Below are positions 16,013 through 27,299 of a stretch of 64,000 nucleotides of DNA, piece after piece. The notes under the pieces were generated by a model. That model ran no database searches. It worked only from the letters and a program-made list of their open reading frames with translations, and was not told the DNA's origin. A program made the translations under genes and the position numbers. This DNA comes from Muricea muricata (Eukaryota; Cnidaria; Anthozoa; Malacalcyonacea; Plexauridae), in contig OY979716.1 in assembly GCA_963855995.1 (NCBI GenBank), positions 21,028,310 to 21,092,309 of the forward strand, read 5' to 3'. The stretch's first letter is position 1. Each line of letters begins with the position of its first letter.

Positions 16013-17150
16013 TTGTGAAAACTACACATTATTACTTTCCCTGCAAAATGTTTGATGGAAAGACTGCGGGGAAACAAACATCTTACTTTACCCAAATAAA
16101 TTTTTGACTGACAAATTGTCCCAAGGCTTTTATAAGACCTCCGTGCGGCAGTCATTATTTTAGGAATCTTTCACAAAACTGCAAGTTAGCTACCGACAGG
16201 AAAGCCTTAACAAAAAAAAACAAGCAAAAAACAGGGAAAAGCACGAAAATGTGTAAGATATAAGAATGCAATACACGGTCCTTACCTGAACAATTTCGTT
16301 TTTCCACAAAATATTGAAGTCAATACATGGCAGCGCGGGGTGTGCATCTCATGTTAACCGGAAGTACGTCACTGTGATTTGGTAGAATAAACAATTACTG
16401 AATGAGGTTGAGCATGATGTCGAGAATTATCAAGGACGAGGTTTGCCTTATTCATCGAAGCCGAAGGCTGAGGTGGTTAACGCAAACCGAGGCCTAGATA
16501 ATTGACAGTTATTCTACGACCTCGAGTCGTATACCGCCCATATACGATGAGAGTGAGTAGAATAGCGGTTTTATTAAAGCCTGTTCAGACGAAGCCAACA
16601 TGTTGGTCCAACATCACCCAACATTATTGGATGCAACATGTTGGCTTCGTTTGAACACAATGTTGGAAGATGTTGGCTTAATTTTAAACTTGCTTAGAAT
16701 TTCGTCCAACATCATGCAACATTGTTGGGCCAACAATGTTGCATGATGTTGGCTTCACTTGAACAGAACTTTTTATAGACGGCAATTGCTACAAAAAAAC
16801 TTCCCGGTGGAGTTATATTTTGAACAAAATATTCTTATTAGTCATTTTAGCAACGTAAACAACTTCAGCTATTACCGCATAAAACACTACTTATTGTCAT
16901 TTAAAATTATGTTTCAAACAAATTTTTCAAAAGTTTCAAATTCGTAAAAAATGTAAATGTCTTAAGCCAAAACAAACGCTCTTTGACCTCAAAATTGAGC
17001 ACAGTTTTTATTATTATAACAATTCAAAACAGTTATAATATTTTCCAGCTTTTGGAAGACTTGTTCCGTATATATTTGTAAAAAAACTGTATTTTATACT
17101 TGTTTAGGTGAAATTTAAATCAAGTACCTACCTTCAAAAGCTTTATCTCA
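16013..17150. other. Gene-free stretch with two fold-back repeats
   Basis: It holds the fold-backs at 16423-16508 and 16580-16768, described separately or here: 16423-16508 pairs GAATTATCAAGGACGAGG with CCGAGGCCTAGATAATT. The rest (16770-17150) is very AT-rich with no coding signal. Confidence 0.5.
16580..16768. repeat. Fold-back MITE built of CCAACATGTTGG-type palindromes
   Basis: The ends CTGTTCAGACGAAGCCAAC and GTTGGCTTCACTTGAACAG are inverted. Inside, CAACATGTTG, CAACATCA and TGATGTTGG alternate, so several smaller hairpins can form. No unambiguous target duplication is seen. Confidence 0.75.
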
Positions 17151-17154
17151 GTTT

Positions 17155-18020
17155 ATGGGTTGCACGTCCGAAAATTCATTGACAATACAGTACTCCTCCC
17201 CGACCAATTGTTCTTCTGTATACCTGGTTTTCCTACCTACAACGAATCCCAAATATGTCGCTGAGATCCTCAAACCACTGATAGATACTTTATCCCACGC
17301 TGTTAAGAATGTTAACGCCTTTTTGAAGAAGATAAAAAACATCCAAGTAGAACCTGATGAAATCTTGGTTTCCTTCGACGTTGTTTCCCTATTTCCTTCT
17401 ATTCCACTTGACACAGCTCGACAACTAACTGAAGTACTTCTCACAAACGACTCTTCTTGGCAAGGCAAAACTTTATTACACATGCAAGATATTTTTGACT
17501 TGCTTGACCTACGTCTTTCAACTGAATTCAGCTTCGAAAACAAATACCACAGACAAGTCTCTGGCACCCTTATGGGATCACCACTTTCCAGTTTCCTTGC
17601 TGAGGCGGTAATGCAAGATTCAGAACGCAAGGCTGTTACCAACTATGACATTAAAACATGGTGTAGATGACGTACTTGCAACCCTTAAAAAAGGCAAAGT
17701 TGACAAAATTTTACATACTGTCAACAACACTACAAAAAACATTACATTTACAAAGGAAAAAGAACATGACAACGACAATCTCTTTTTATTTAGCATTTTT
17801 ATTTAGCCACGTAGCTACTTTTAACAAAATCTGACGACGGCAACTTTGAGTCTATCGCAAGACTCATGCATTCAACTATTAAATTACAATAGTAGTCATC
17901 CAACACAGATCTGATTAGTTGCATCAAAACACTATTCAACAGAATCGATACACATTGCAACAACGACAAATCCAAACAAGAAGAACGCAAATATTTGTAC
18001 TCTACTTTCGAAAATTACAT
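17155..18020 (+). pseudogene. Penelope-like element reverse transcriptase fragment
   Basis: The frame at 17155-17670 has EILVSFDVVSLFPSIPLD (RT motif A of Penelope type) and SGTLMGSPLSSFLAEAVMQ (motif B). Five or so bases are lost next to the catalytic box: after KTW the frame shifts and resumes as VDDVLATLKKGKVDKIL (17665 onward). Later relics include KQEERKYLYSTFENYM near 17980. The GIY-YIG end is absent. The transposon copy at 18107 starts soon after. Confidence 0.82.
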
Positions 18021-18106
18021 GTAGACTTTATTTTCTAATTATAAATAATTTGATTTCATTTTCCAATTAATGCAAAAACATTGTAAAAATACGTTAAACA
18101 GCCCAT

Positions 18107-18997
18107 CGCCAGAAATTCGAGACGTGCTAATTGCACATGCACTTAAGTAGCAACGCAAACATAAGAAAAAAACATGAAACTGTCTACAACATTTCTCAAA
18201 AAAAGTAAAATAAAAGGTTCCCAACAAAAAAAATCATACTTGTACAGTTCATTCCTAGTTCAATACTATTAGATGGTCATTTTAAACGATATTTGAAGTT
18301 TTTATTCGACATTAGTACAGTTCCAAAACAAACACCATTCGCAAGTAACGGAGTTGCTTTACTAACCTTTAAAAATATAAACGAAACCCCGTCTTCTAAA
18401 GCAGTTGAGCGCAATAAGCCAGTTACTTAGCATCGTTTGTCCATTTGTACTGTTCGTATAACAGACTTGAGATATTGAACTACATAAGACTACCTCCATT
18501 TGACAAATTATACATCGATAAACAGTTCCATTTTGTTAGCAAAAAACGGTCTTTTTAGGTTAAAATTGCTATTGCAGGCTTGTTCAAAAATACTGCAATA
18601 TCTTCTTTCTGAATAACAAATATTTTGAAAAATATTCGTCGCTAGAAGTCGAGAAACATACCAAATTGAAGCTTGAAAAAAGAGCTTTCTAACTGACGGC
18701 AGTGTTGCTGGCAGCGGTCATTCCTTTGTCCAAACGTCATGAAAACTTGACGAATTTCATGCAATTATCTAGCGCGCGACCGCTAAAGCGGGAAATTGAA
18801 ATTGTTCTCTTGACAAAGGCTTGATGGCTCCAAATGCAAAGCAACTAGATAAAATTACTGGCATAAAAGTTAAAGCGGATATAATTGTTAACACCGACCA
18901 TTGCCCAAATTTTGTTAAGAAAACAGATGTTCAGTTAATAACGTTTTAGCGTATAACCGCTGTTCAAGTTTGGGCTCAATGTCTTGAATTTCTGGCG
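18107..18997. mobile_element. DNA transposon copy 2, TIR CGCCAGAAATT, AT flanks
   Basis: Ends CGCCAGAAATTCGAGAC and GTCTTGAATTTCTGGCG are inverted, flanked by AT on each side (18105-18106, 18998-18999). The outer 15-30 bp match copy 1 at 13957, but the interior is different and shorter (891 bp), so the two are separate members or deletion derivatives. No open frame of note. Confidence 0.75.
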
Positions 18998-19451
18998 ATG
19001 AGAAACTAAAAAAAAACAAACCAAGAATAACTTTTATAGCGGCGGATATCTTTTAGTTATTGGTCTTCTATCATAACATATTTTAGTTCCTTCTTCACTG
19101 AGGATTTGCAGTCGGACGCCATTTTTGTTTTTGCAGCAAGACAAAAAAACGATATCGCTGGGACATATCATTTTAACGTCGCCCTATTATCACCCTGCTA
19201 AATGCACAAGTATGTGATACATAGACGGGTGAAAAGTGGGCGCGTGGATGATTAAATAGCATGCATTCCTTTCTTTGTTTAGGTTATTTACCTGAAATCC
19301 ACTTTTGTGTTGTCAGGCCAAAACTATTCCCGATCTTTGATAAAGCAAGCAATTGTTTTTTCTTTCAAAATACTAATCTTTTCGTCTAAACATAAATTGC
19401 ATCTTTTGAATCCTCCCGTGTAAGAAATATACTTTTTTATTACGGTCCATT
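18998..19451. other. Stretch without recognised features
   Basis: Nothing coding is seen. The right part (about 19240-19450) resembles the sequence beyond the GIY-YIG end of the Penelope-like copy near 25920-26100 in reverse orientation (GGTTATTTACCTGA, CTTGCTTTATC-like stretches), so it is probably the 3' part of the element at 19452-19961. Confidence 0.5.
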
Positions 19452-19961
19452 TTATGGTGAAATCTGTTTTGTTTTGCTTTTGAAGTGCGAAACGTGTTTC
19501 GACCGTTCCGTCTCGTTCGAATATTTTTTGTCTGTGAAAGATTTAATATGATTCCTGTATCGCTCTTTAAATACGTTTGAGGTCATGCCAATGTAGTGCT
19601 TTGCGTCCTGTGTGTCGCCTGTATTAATTGTTGCTTTGTGTACTATGTCCTCCCTCACGCACTTGATCTGCAGTAGGCATGCGTGCTTGTTTCTACAGTT
19701 ACTGTTCTCTGCACTAGTGTCTTGTGGTTGGCCTTTCCTAAGTATGCGTGTGTTGTGGCTTGTGATAATTGACTTAACGTTAGTCATGCAACTGTAACTG
19801 ACTTTAACTGTTCCTATTGAAAAGTGCCTGACGTGTGTACAAGCTTGAGAAAACTGCGTGCAATGTTTGTTTTGACATTCTTGCATGCTGAATAGAGGGT
19901 TAAACCAAATGATGTTGCGTTGACTGCTCCAGCGTAATTGTTGTGTTACATTGTGAAACAA
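19452..19961 (-). pseudogene. Penelope-like element C-terminal GIY-YIG part
   Basis: The minus-strand frame ends in KHYIGMTSNVFKERYRNH followed by KSFTDKKYSNETERSKHV, the GIY-YIG endonuclease core (YIG, catalytic Arg in the RYRNH context, Glu in ETE). Upstream is the NCRNKHACLLQIKC Cys/His linker that precedes this domain in Penelope-like elements. It is clearly homologous to 25371-25983 on the plus strand but is shorter in the linker and has no RT upstream here. Confidence 0.85.
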
Positions 19962-20028
19962 GGTCGAAAGTTACATCTAAATAGTTTACCACGAGTGAGT
20001 TTGCTTCTGCTGTTAATTTTAGGCCAAA

Positions 20029-22006
20029 TTGTACGAAAATTTTATTGAGCTCTTTTCTGGTTTTGTCTGCCAAACGTACTTATCTGTTTTTAATAATCAC
20101 CAATCGTCGTCTCTATACAAGCCGATGTTTTCTTGCCAAACTTTTTTCCTTGAAGAAATGTCTAAATCATATGCTGAAGTATCTGCACTTGCGTCTGTGG
20201 CTTTACAAGCTGCAATGTTTATGCCTTCCCTTCTACTCCAGAAACCACATCCTAAATCCAAGGCGAAAGAACTCCGTGTACACTTAAACCGTAGACTTAA
20301 AGCAATTGATGAATGGGGACATTATTGATCTCCTAGACGAGGGCTGTGTTATCCAACAACGATTGGACAGACAACATAAGCAATGATCCAGCTGTGAGCA
20401 TACTGCCAGAATATTTGCGAAGTTGATTGCTGCTTTCAGAGTGGAGGAATTCTGTCGTTAGATAGTCATGTTCTATCTGACAGCCCTGAGACAGTCAGAG
20501 AGTATCTTTTGAAAAAGCATCCACTTGGAACACCACCCATACCATCAGTTATAGTCAGCGGATACGTCAGTGTGGAACCACATCCAGTCATATTAGATGG
20601 AATCGCTGAAGACTTAATACGGATTACAGCCGTTAAAATAGAAGGAAGCGTAGAACCTTCTGGTGTTGATGCAGCTACTTGGCGGCGTCCTTGTACCTCT
20701 TTCAAATCTTGCTCTGTTGATCTATGTCAATCTCTGTCTATGGTTGCAATCTGCACTACTCTTGTTGATCCACCAGACTAGGCATCATTTATTGTCTGTC
20801 GCCTAATCGCGCTTGATAAATGTCCTAGAGTACGCCCGATTGGAATTGGAGAGGTAGCTCGTCGTATCATAGGTAAAGCGATTGCTAGAATCTTTCGTCA
20901 TGAGATGCAGGGAGCTACTGGTCTATTACAGACATGTGCTGGACATCCATCAGGCTGTGCAGCAGCAGTGCTTGAAGATGGTGACGTTGAAGGTGTTATT
21001 TTAGTGGATGCTACCAATGCCTTTAATTGCTTAGATCGTCAAACTGCGTTAATCAACATCAAGAATCTTCATCTTGCGTTATCAAAAGTATTGATCAATA
21101 CTTATATACAACATATTCCATTGTTTATGGAGGGAAGATCAATTTTGTCTAAAGAAGGAGCTACGCAAGAAGATTCTCGGGCAATGGCAATATATGCTGT
21201 TGCCATTACACCATTGATATATCGCCTTGCTGAAGTGAAACTTAAGCAAGTGTGGTTTGCAAATTATGCTTCTGCTGCTGGAAAACTAGTAGGCTTAAAA
21301 AAATTGTGTAATGACAGGACAAGATAAGTCCAGAATATAGATATTTTCCAAATGCTAGAAAAACATGGCATATTGTGAAAAGAGAGCATCTTGAAGAAGC
21401 AAAGCAGTTATTACAGGACACGAGAGTTAAGATTTTTTGTCAGTTGGGAAGAGTCATTTAGAATCAGCAATTGGATCGCGTGCCTTCGTTGAAAGTTTTG
21501 TTGAAGAGAAAGTGTCTAAATGGAGGAAAAAGCTTCAGCAGCTTTCTGATATTGCAATTACACAACCACAAGCAGCTTGTACCGCATTCACTCACGGCAT
21601 TATCTTTGCATCACATGACCAGAATGACGTAGATGGATGGGTAGAATCAAAACACGCAATATATTTTATTCAGTGTCTGTGGAGATTACGAACGTTTTGT
21701 AAAGAAATTATTGCTTTTAAACCATTGTTATGGAAAATTTTCGCAAGAATCAAATAAGAGAAGTGTTACCGTACCAATATGAGCCAGGAGTAGGGGGAAA
21801 AGGCACCAATATAAGCGATGAAACGACTCGGACCGAGAGAGCAATTCATCGAGAAAGCGTTAGAGTACGACGAGTATGATGATCTTCTTGACCATTGTGA
21901 AACACAGGGACAGAAGTGCGTGACGTTACACCCACACTTTCAAGACAACATGCTGTCAGAAAGTGTTTTAAAGATAGATTTATGTCGCTATCGTGAAGAA
22001 AACTAG
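20029..22006 (+). pseudogene. Degenerate reverse transcriptase element of another lineage
   Basis: Pieces of one frame-broken protein: 20160-20330 (SYAEVSALASVALQAAMF), 20490-20780, then 20790-21327, and 21437-21757. RT landmarks: RVRPIGIGEVARRIIGKAI, EGVILVDATNAFNCLDRQ (motif A) and KEGATQEDSRAMAIYAVAI (motif B, normally TQGDP). The catalytic box reads VWFANYASAAG where FADDASAAG is expected, so both catalytic Asp are gone. 21818-22006 is a further acidic open piece probably from the same element. The RT group is not one I can name with certainty; the motif style recurs in cnidarian genomes. Confidence 0.72.
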
Positions 22007-22900
22007 CCACTTGACGAGGAAGATGTGGAACGGGTACACAAACTGTGTCGACTAGTAGCGTACCAGCGTTGTTCTCGCTTGGTTTTCCAGATTTTACGTG
22101 TCACTATAAAATATTACGTGTCACTATGAACGCATGCATAAGTGCATGCACACAGAAATAATTGAATGTTCTATTATTGGTTCTGTATATTAAACTTGCG
22201 TATTCAGTTAACAGTCAAACATGGCAAGTATACACAAAGGAAACATAACATTTGTGTATAATGCACTAAAACTCTGTTTTACTGATGTGGTGCTGGAGCT
22301 GGTGACATGCTGACATATATAGATTATATAGTGTATGCTTTCAAAGCTAGTCATGAACAAGTGCCGTTACGAGGTAAGCCGCAGGTTCTTCAAGATTATT
22401 TTAGCTCATATTTTATGTTTTACGTAACTATTTTTGCAGCGAAGCATGTATATGCACGTTGGAAAATATTATGTGTGTGTAGTATGTTATAGAATTACAC
22501 ACCATTGCCTTTATTTACTCAATGTCTGTACGCTTCTCACAGCACAAATATATGTACCTTACGGCCGAAAATGCATCTACAATCTACTTTTGGTACATTA
22601 CTATACAATGCTTCACTTAATAAATCAAATCGGGATGAATTTATATGTTTTAGTTGAGCCTTTCTTTGATCTTTCAAGCTTATCGCATTGTAGCTTACAT
22701 TGTTGGATTTGCGCTTACCCAGCCATCTACGTCACATGCATAAATTAGCATACGCGGAATTTGTCCAAGATGGCGCCCGGCAGTTAAAATTTCGTGAATG
22801 TTAGTTCGCTATTTCTTCACATCTATATGCCGTAGAAAGGTAAAAATACGAAATTAAGTATTCCATAGGTTAACCTGATAAGTCTTGCCAATAAAATTTT
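22007..22900. other. Gene-free stretch
   Basis: AT-rich, with several short open frames that have no recognisable motif. Nothing supported. Confidence 0.4.
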
Positions 22901-23161
22901 TTAGTGCCATTGTCCTTTAAATAAGATTGTATACATGGATGTATATATGTGATGTTTTTGCATTGTTCTTGACAATAGGTAAAATATTTTAATTTCTTTT
23001 TTGACAGTTGTAAGTACGTCATCTACATATCTGTTCCAGTTTCTAATATCTTTGTTGTTAGCAAAAGAGTTTCCTTCTAAATCTTGTATTGCCGCTTCAG
23101 CATGAAAACTGGAATGTAGTGACCCCATAGGGGTGGCAAAGACGTGTCTGTAGTCGCTCAT
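22901..23161 (-). pseudogene. Penelope-like RT fragment
   Basis: The minus-strand frame reads TPMGSLHSSFHAEAAIQDLE (motif B, usually TPMGSPLS) and NWNRYVDDVLTTVKKE (catalytic YVDD kept). It is a short internal RT piece, about 86 codons, from the Penelope-type group seen at 17155 rather than the group at 24061. Confidence 0.8.
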
Positions 23162-23166
23162 GCATC

Positions 23167-23525
23167 GTGTACTACAGCAATCATGCAGTGACTTTCAATA
23201 TTGCGTGGATTGCTTTGCACGGGGACATTTCTCCCAACCCTGGCCCTACCGATAACACAGACACTGGAAATACTAAGACGGAAACGTACCCAAAGTTTGC
23301 ACTTGATCATGCTAAAGGACTCAGAATTTGCCACTTGAATGTCCGATCATTACCAAGACGCTTGAGGAAATTCGTGCTCGGGTTTGCTTAAACAACCTGA
23401 ATATTTTTTCCATGTGTGAAACGTGAATCAATTCTACCTGGAGTAATGGTGAGCTAACAGCTGATAAGTACCAAATTTACCGACTGGATCGAAACTTCTC
23501 AGCGTGCTCAACAAGAGGTGGTGGT
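23167..23525 (+). pseudogene. LINE N-terminal fragment: 2A-like leader and endonuclease start
   Basis: The frame contains HGDISPNPGPTDNT, which resembles the 2A-type D-x-E-x-NPGP leader found before ORF2 in several non-LTR elements, then LRICHLNVRSL, the start of an apurinic-like (EEP) endonuclease. After a frameshift, relics such as NGELTADKYQIYRLDRN and SACSTRGGG follow (to about 23525), where the inverted Penelope-like piece begins. The leader has S-P in place of E-x, so ribosome-skipping activity is doubtful. Confidence 0.7.
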
Positions 23526-24060
23526 TTCTGCCCCGTCATAGCTACCCATGGTAACATCAAACAAATTGCTATTGTTGTTTTTGATCCACGGTCTTCCGTG
23601 ATTGAAAAGGAGTGACTTTCTAGCGTGTTTTATTATAGTAATGTCTTCGTCCGAAATGTCAGCCAAATTGGAAGCCCAAGATAATGCTTGGTCCAGTAAA
23701 TTTTCTGAAATTGACGGGTAAAAGCCGACTATGTCAAACGAAATGAAAGAATGCCTAGTTTTTTCCTCGATGCTGCGAAACCATTCTATAACGTTTTGCG
23801 TGTTTCTCCATTGGTTTACGTTCAAAATTGTCCGAAGTTTTGTGTTTAATTTGTCTAAAATTGATTTACTAATTTTTCCGGAATCACTTTTTGCTGGGTT
23901 GATGAGCCGGCATTTTGGGTTGTTTTGAAAATTTTCTTTGTGATCTTTGAAAGAAATGAAAGCTTCGCGTTTTTTCATGCATTCAATCCGGTTGCCAATC
24001 GAAAGTTTATTTGCGATATGATTTAGTTCGTTGTTTATTTCCGAAATGTTTTCCTCAGAT
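23526..24060 (-). pseudogene. Penelope-like RT fragment, inverted partner of the following element
   Basis: The minus-strand frame repeats the RT core of the plus-strand copy: KREAFISFKDHKENF, FISFDIVGFYPSISENL, VTMGSYDGAE. It corresponds base for base to 24389-24927 with a few substitutions (for example an R-for-G change in EWF[R/G]SIEEKT). It joins the plus-strand copy head to head with about 330 bp between the arms. Confidence 0.88.
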
Positions 24061-26090
24061 CGTATGAGATGGAAAGCTCATTTCTTTCTAAAAGGAGAAA
24101 AAAGTCAGGAAAACACTAGGAATTTCGGCCTTTCGTCTAATAAAACACCTCCCACAGTTTTGGAACTGAAACCTTTCGAAGAAGACGTTATAAAATTACT
24201 AGAAACCATTAAATTTTGAGACACAAAAGACTATTTTCAAGACACTTTGGCAAATGACTTAAAGAAAATCAATTCCTCCGACAAAATGTTTGTTTTCGCT
24301 GATAAAACTAGAAACATATATGAAACCTCGCTCGACACATACAACAAGCTCTTGCACGACAACATCACAAAGACATATAAACACGGATCTGAGGAAAACA
24401 TTTCGGAAATAAACAACGAACTAAATCATATCGCAAATAAATTTTCGATTGGCAACCGGATTGAATGCATGAAAAAACGCGAAGCTTTCATTTCTCTCAA
24501 AGATCACAAGGAAAATTTTCAAAACAACCCAAAATGCCGGCTCATCAACCCAGCAAAAAGCGATTCCGGAAAAATTAGTAAATCAATTTTGGACAAATTA
24601 AACACAAAACTTCGGACAATTTTGAACGTAAACCAATGGAGAAACACGCAAAACGTTATAGAATGGTTTGGCAGCATCGAGGAAAAAACTAGGCATTCTT
24701 TCATTTCGTTTGACATAGTCAACTTTTACCCGTCAATTTCAGAAAATTTACTGGACCAAGCATTATCTTGGGCCTCCAATTTGGCTGACATTTTGGACGA
24801 AGACATTTCTATGATAAAACAAGCTAGAAAGTCACTCCTTTTCAATCACGGAAGACCGTGGATCAAAAATAACAATAGCAATTTGTTTGATGTTACCATG
24901 GGTAGCTATGACGGGGCAGAAATTTGGGAACTAGTAGGTCTTTTCATCTTAAACCATTTAGGAAAAAAGTTTGGCAAGAAAAACATTGGCTTGTATAGGG
25001 ATGATGGTTTGGCGATTATTAAAAACAGATCAGCACGTTTGGCAGACAAAACCAGGAAAGAGCTACATAAAATTTTCGAACAGTTTGGCCTAAAAATAAC
25101 AGCAGAATCAAATTTACACGTGGTAAACTTTCTAGACGTAACTTTCGACCTTTCTACCGGAAAATATAAACCTTATAGGAAGCCCAATGACGATCCGTTA
25201 TACATACACAAACACTCTAACCACCCACCCAGCATCTTAAGGCAACTTCCAGCATCCATCAACAAGCGCATTTCAACGCTGTCATCTGACAAACAAGTAT
25301 TCGACGATGCAGTACAAACATATATCAAAATGCACTAGGACATAGTAACTTCAGCCACAAGCTGGAATACATGCCATATGTAACGCAGCAACCACGCAGG
25401 AACAGACAACGCAACATCATTTGGTTTAACCCACCATTTCGCAAAAATGTCAAGACAAACATCGCACGCAGTTTCCTCAAGCTTGTAGACACGCACTTTC
25501 CAATAGGCAACAAGTTACACAAAATTTTCAATAGGAACACAGTTAAGGTCAGTTACAGCTGCATGAGTAACGTTAAGTCAATTATCACAAGCCCACAACA
25601 CACGCATAATTAGGAAAAGCCAACCACAAGACATCAGCGCAGAGAACTGTAACTGCAGAAACAAGCACGCATGCCCATTGCAGAACAAGTGCATGAGTAA
25701 GGACATTGTATACAAAGCAACAATTTTTACTGGCAACACACAGGACACAAAGCACTACATTGGCATGACCTCAAACACATTCAAAGAGCGATACAGGAAT
25801 CATATCAAATCTTTCACACACAAAAAATATTCGAACGAGACGGAACTTTCGAAACACGTTTGGCACTTAAAGCAAAAGAAAACAGATTTCACCATAAAAT
25901 GGTCCATAATAAAAAAGTCTATTTCTTACACGGGAGGATCCAAAAGAGGTAATTTATGTTTGGAGGAAAAATCAGTATTTTGAAAGAAAAAACAATTGCT
26001 TGCTTAACAAAAGATCGGAAATAGTTTCGGCCTGCCATCACAAAAGCAAATTTCAGGTAAACAACCTAAACAAAGAAAGGAATGCATGCT
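24061..26090 (+). pseudogene. Nearly full Penelope-like retroelement (RT plus GIY-YIG), few lesions
   Basis: The main frame 24247-25338 (363 codons) holds SLKDHKENFQNNPKCRLINP, FISFDIVNFYPSISENLLD (motif A), VTMGSYDGAE (motif B) and GLYRDDGLAI (catalytic RDD version of YxDD), then VVNFLDVTFDL. A stop in the preceding piece (24219) and frameshifts near 25325 and 25605 break it. The C-terminal part has the NCRNKHACPLQNKC linker and the GIY-YIG domain (KHYIGMTSNTFKERYRNH, 25745-25810). The 5' end is truncated at the head-to-head junction. The RDD box and sequence style place it in a Penelope-like subgroup different from the one at 17155. Confidence 0.87.
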
Positions 26091-26232
26091 ATTCAACCAC
26101 CCACGCGCCCACGTTTCCGCCTTGAGCATAAAAGAAGCTCGCACATTTTCGAAATTTGTCTATCACCTGAAGATTCCCTCTGGATGAAACAGACTGTAGT
26201 GGTAAGGTTTTGAGGTATTTTGCACAATTATA

Positions 26233-26645
26233 CAGGGTGTCCCAAAAAAACCGGAACCCGCATATATCAATTATGTATGCAATTAAAATGAAACCTGCAT
26301 AAATTAATGTTGTATGCATTATCAATCACAAATTGACAGCACTGAACTGAATCTTAAATGCCATTTTTTCCAGCTATGTTGTAATAAGATTCCCAAGGTT
26401 TAAATAAGCCTGCGTAGAAAAATACACAATACTGATTTTAAACAATTGCATTTAGAATTAAACAATGACATACAATTAAGACATTACTTTTAACTTGTTT
26501 TGCTTTGACATATGCTGCACAAAAATAGGAAATCCCAGAGGTACAGAAATATCAAGTCATCACACTACTGTGAATAATAATTACATTATTATGAATAATA
26601 TTTTTAACGACTGCATTAATTAGTGACCGTAATTGGGACACCCTG
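26233..26645. mobile_element. Mariner-like MITE, 413 bp
   Basis: Ends CAGGGTGTCCC and GGGACACCCTG are exact inverted repeats flanked by TA on both sides (26231-26232, 26646-26647). The CAGGGTGTCCC end is typical of mariner-type elements. There is no coding content. Confidence 0.92.
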
Positions 26646-26710
26646 TACATTTCGCTCTGTCCATATGTCATTGAGCACTCTTTTGTATTTCGCTAATCAA
26701 AACTAGTACA

Positions 26711-27205
<495 letters not shown>

Positions 27206-27299
27206 ACATTTACCACCTTGGTTAAACAATGATATCCTCGTCAGTTAATCTTTGGAAATCTTAAAAATTTGTGGCACTAACAGAATATTTACCTTTAAC

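Noticed and set aside
17148..17642. 164-codon minus-strand frame
   Set aside because: Antisense shadow of the Penelope-like RT frame on the plus strand.
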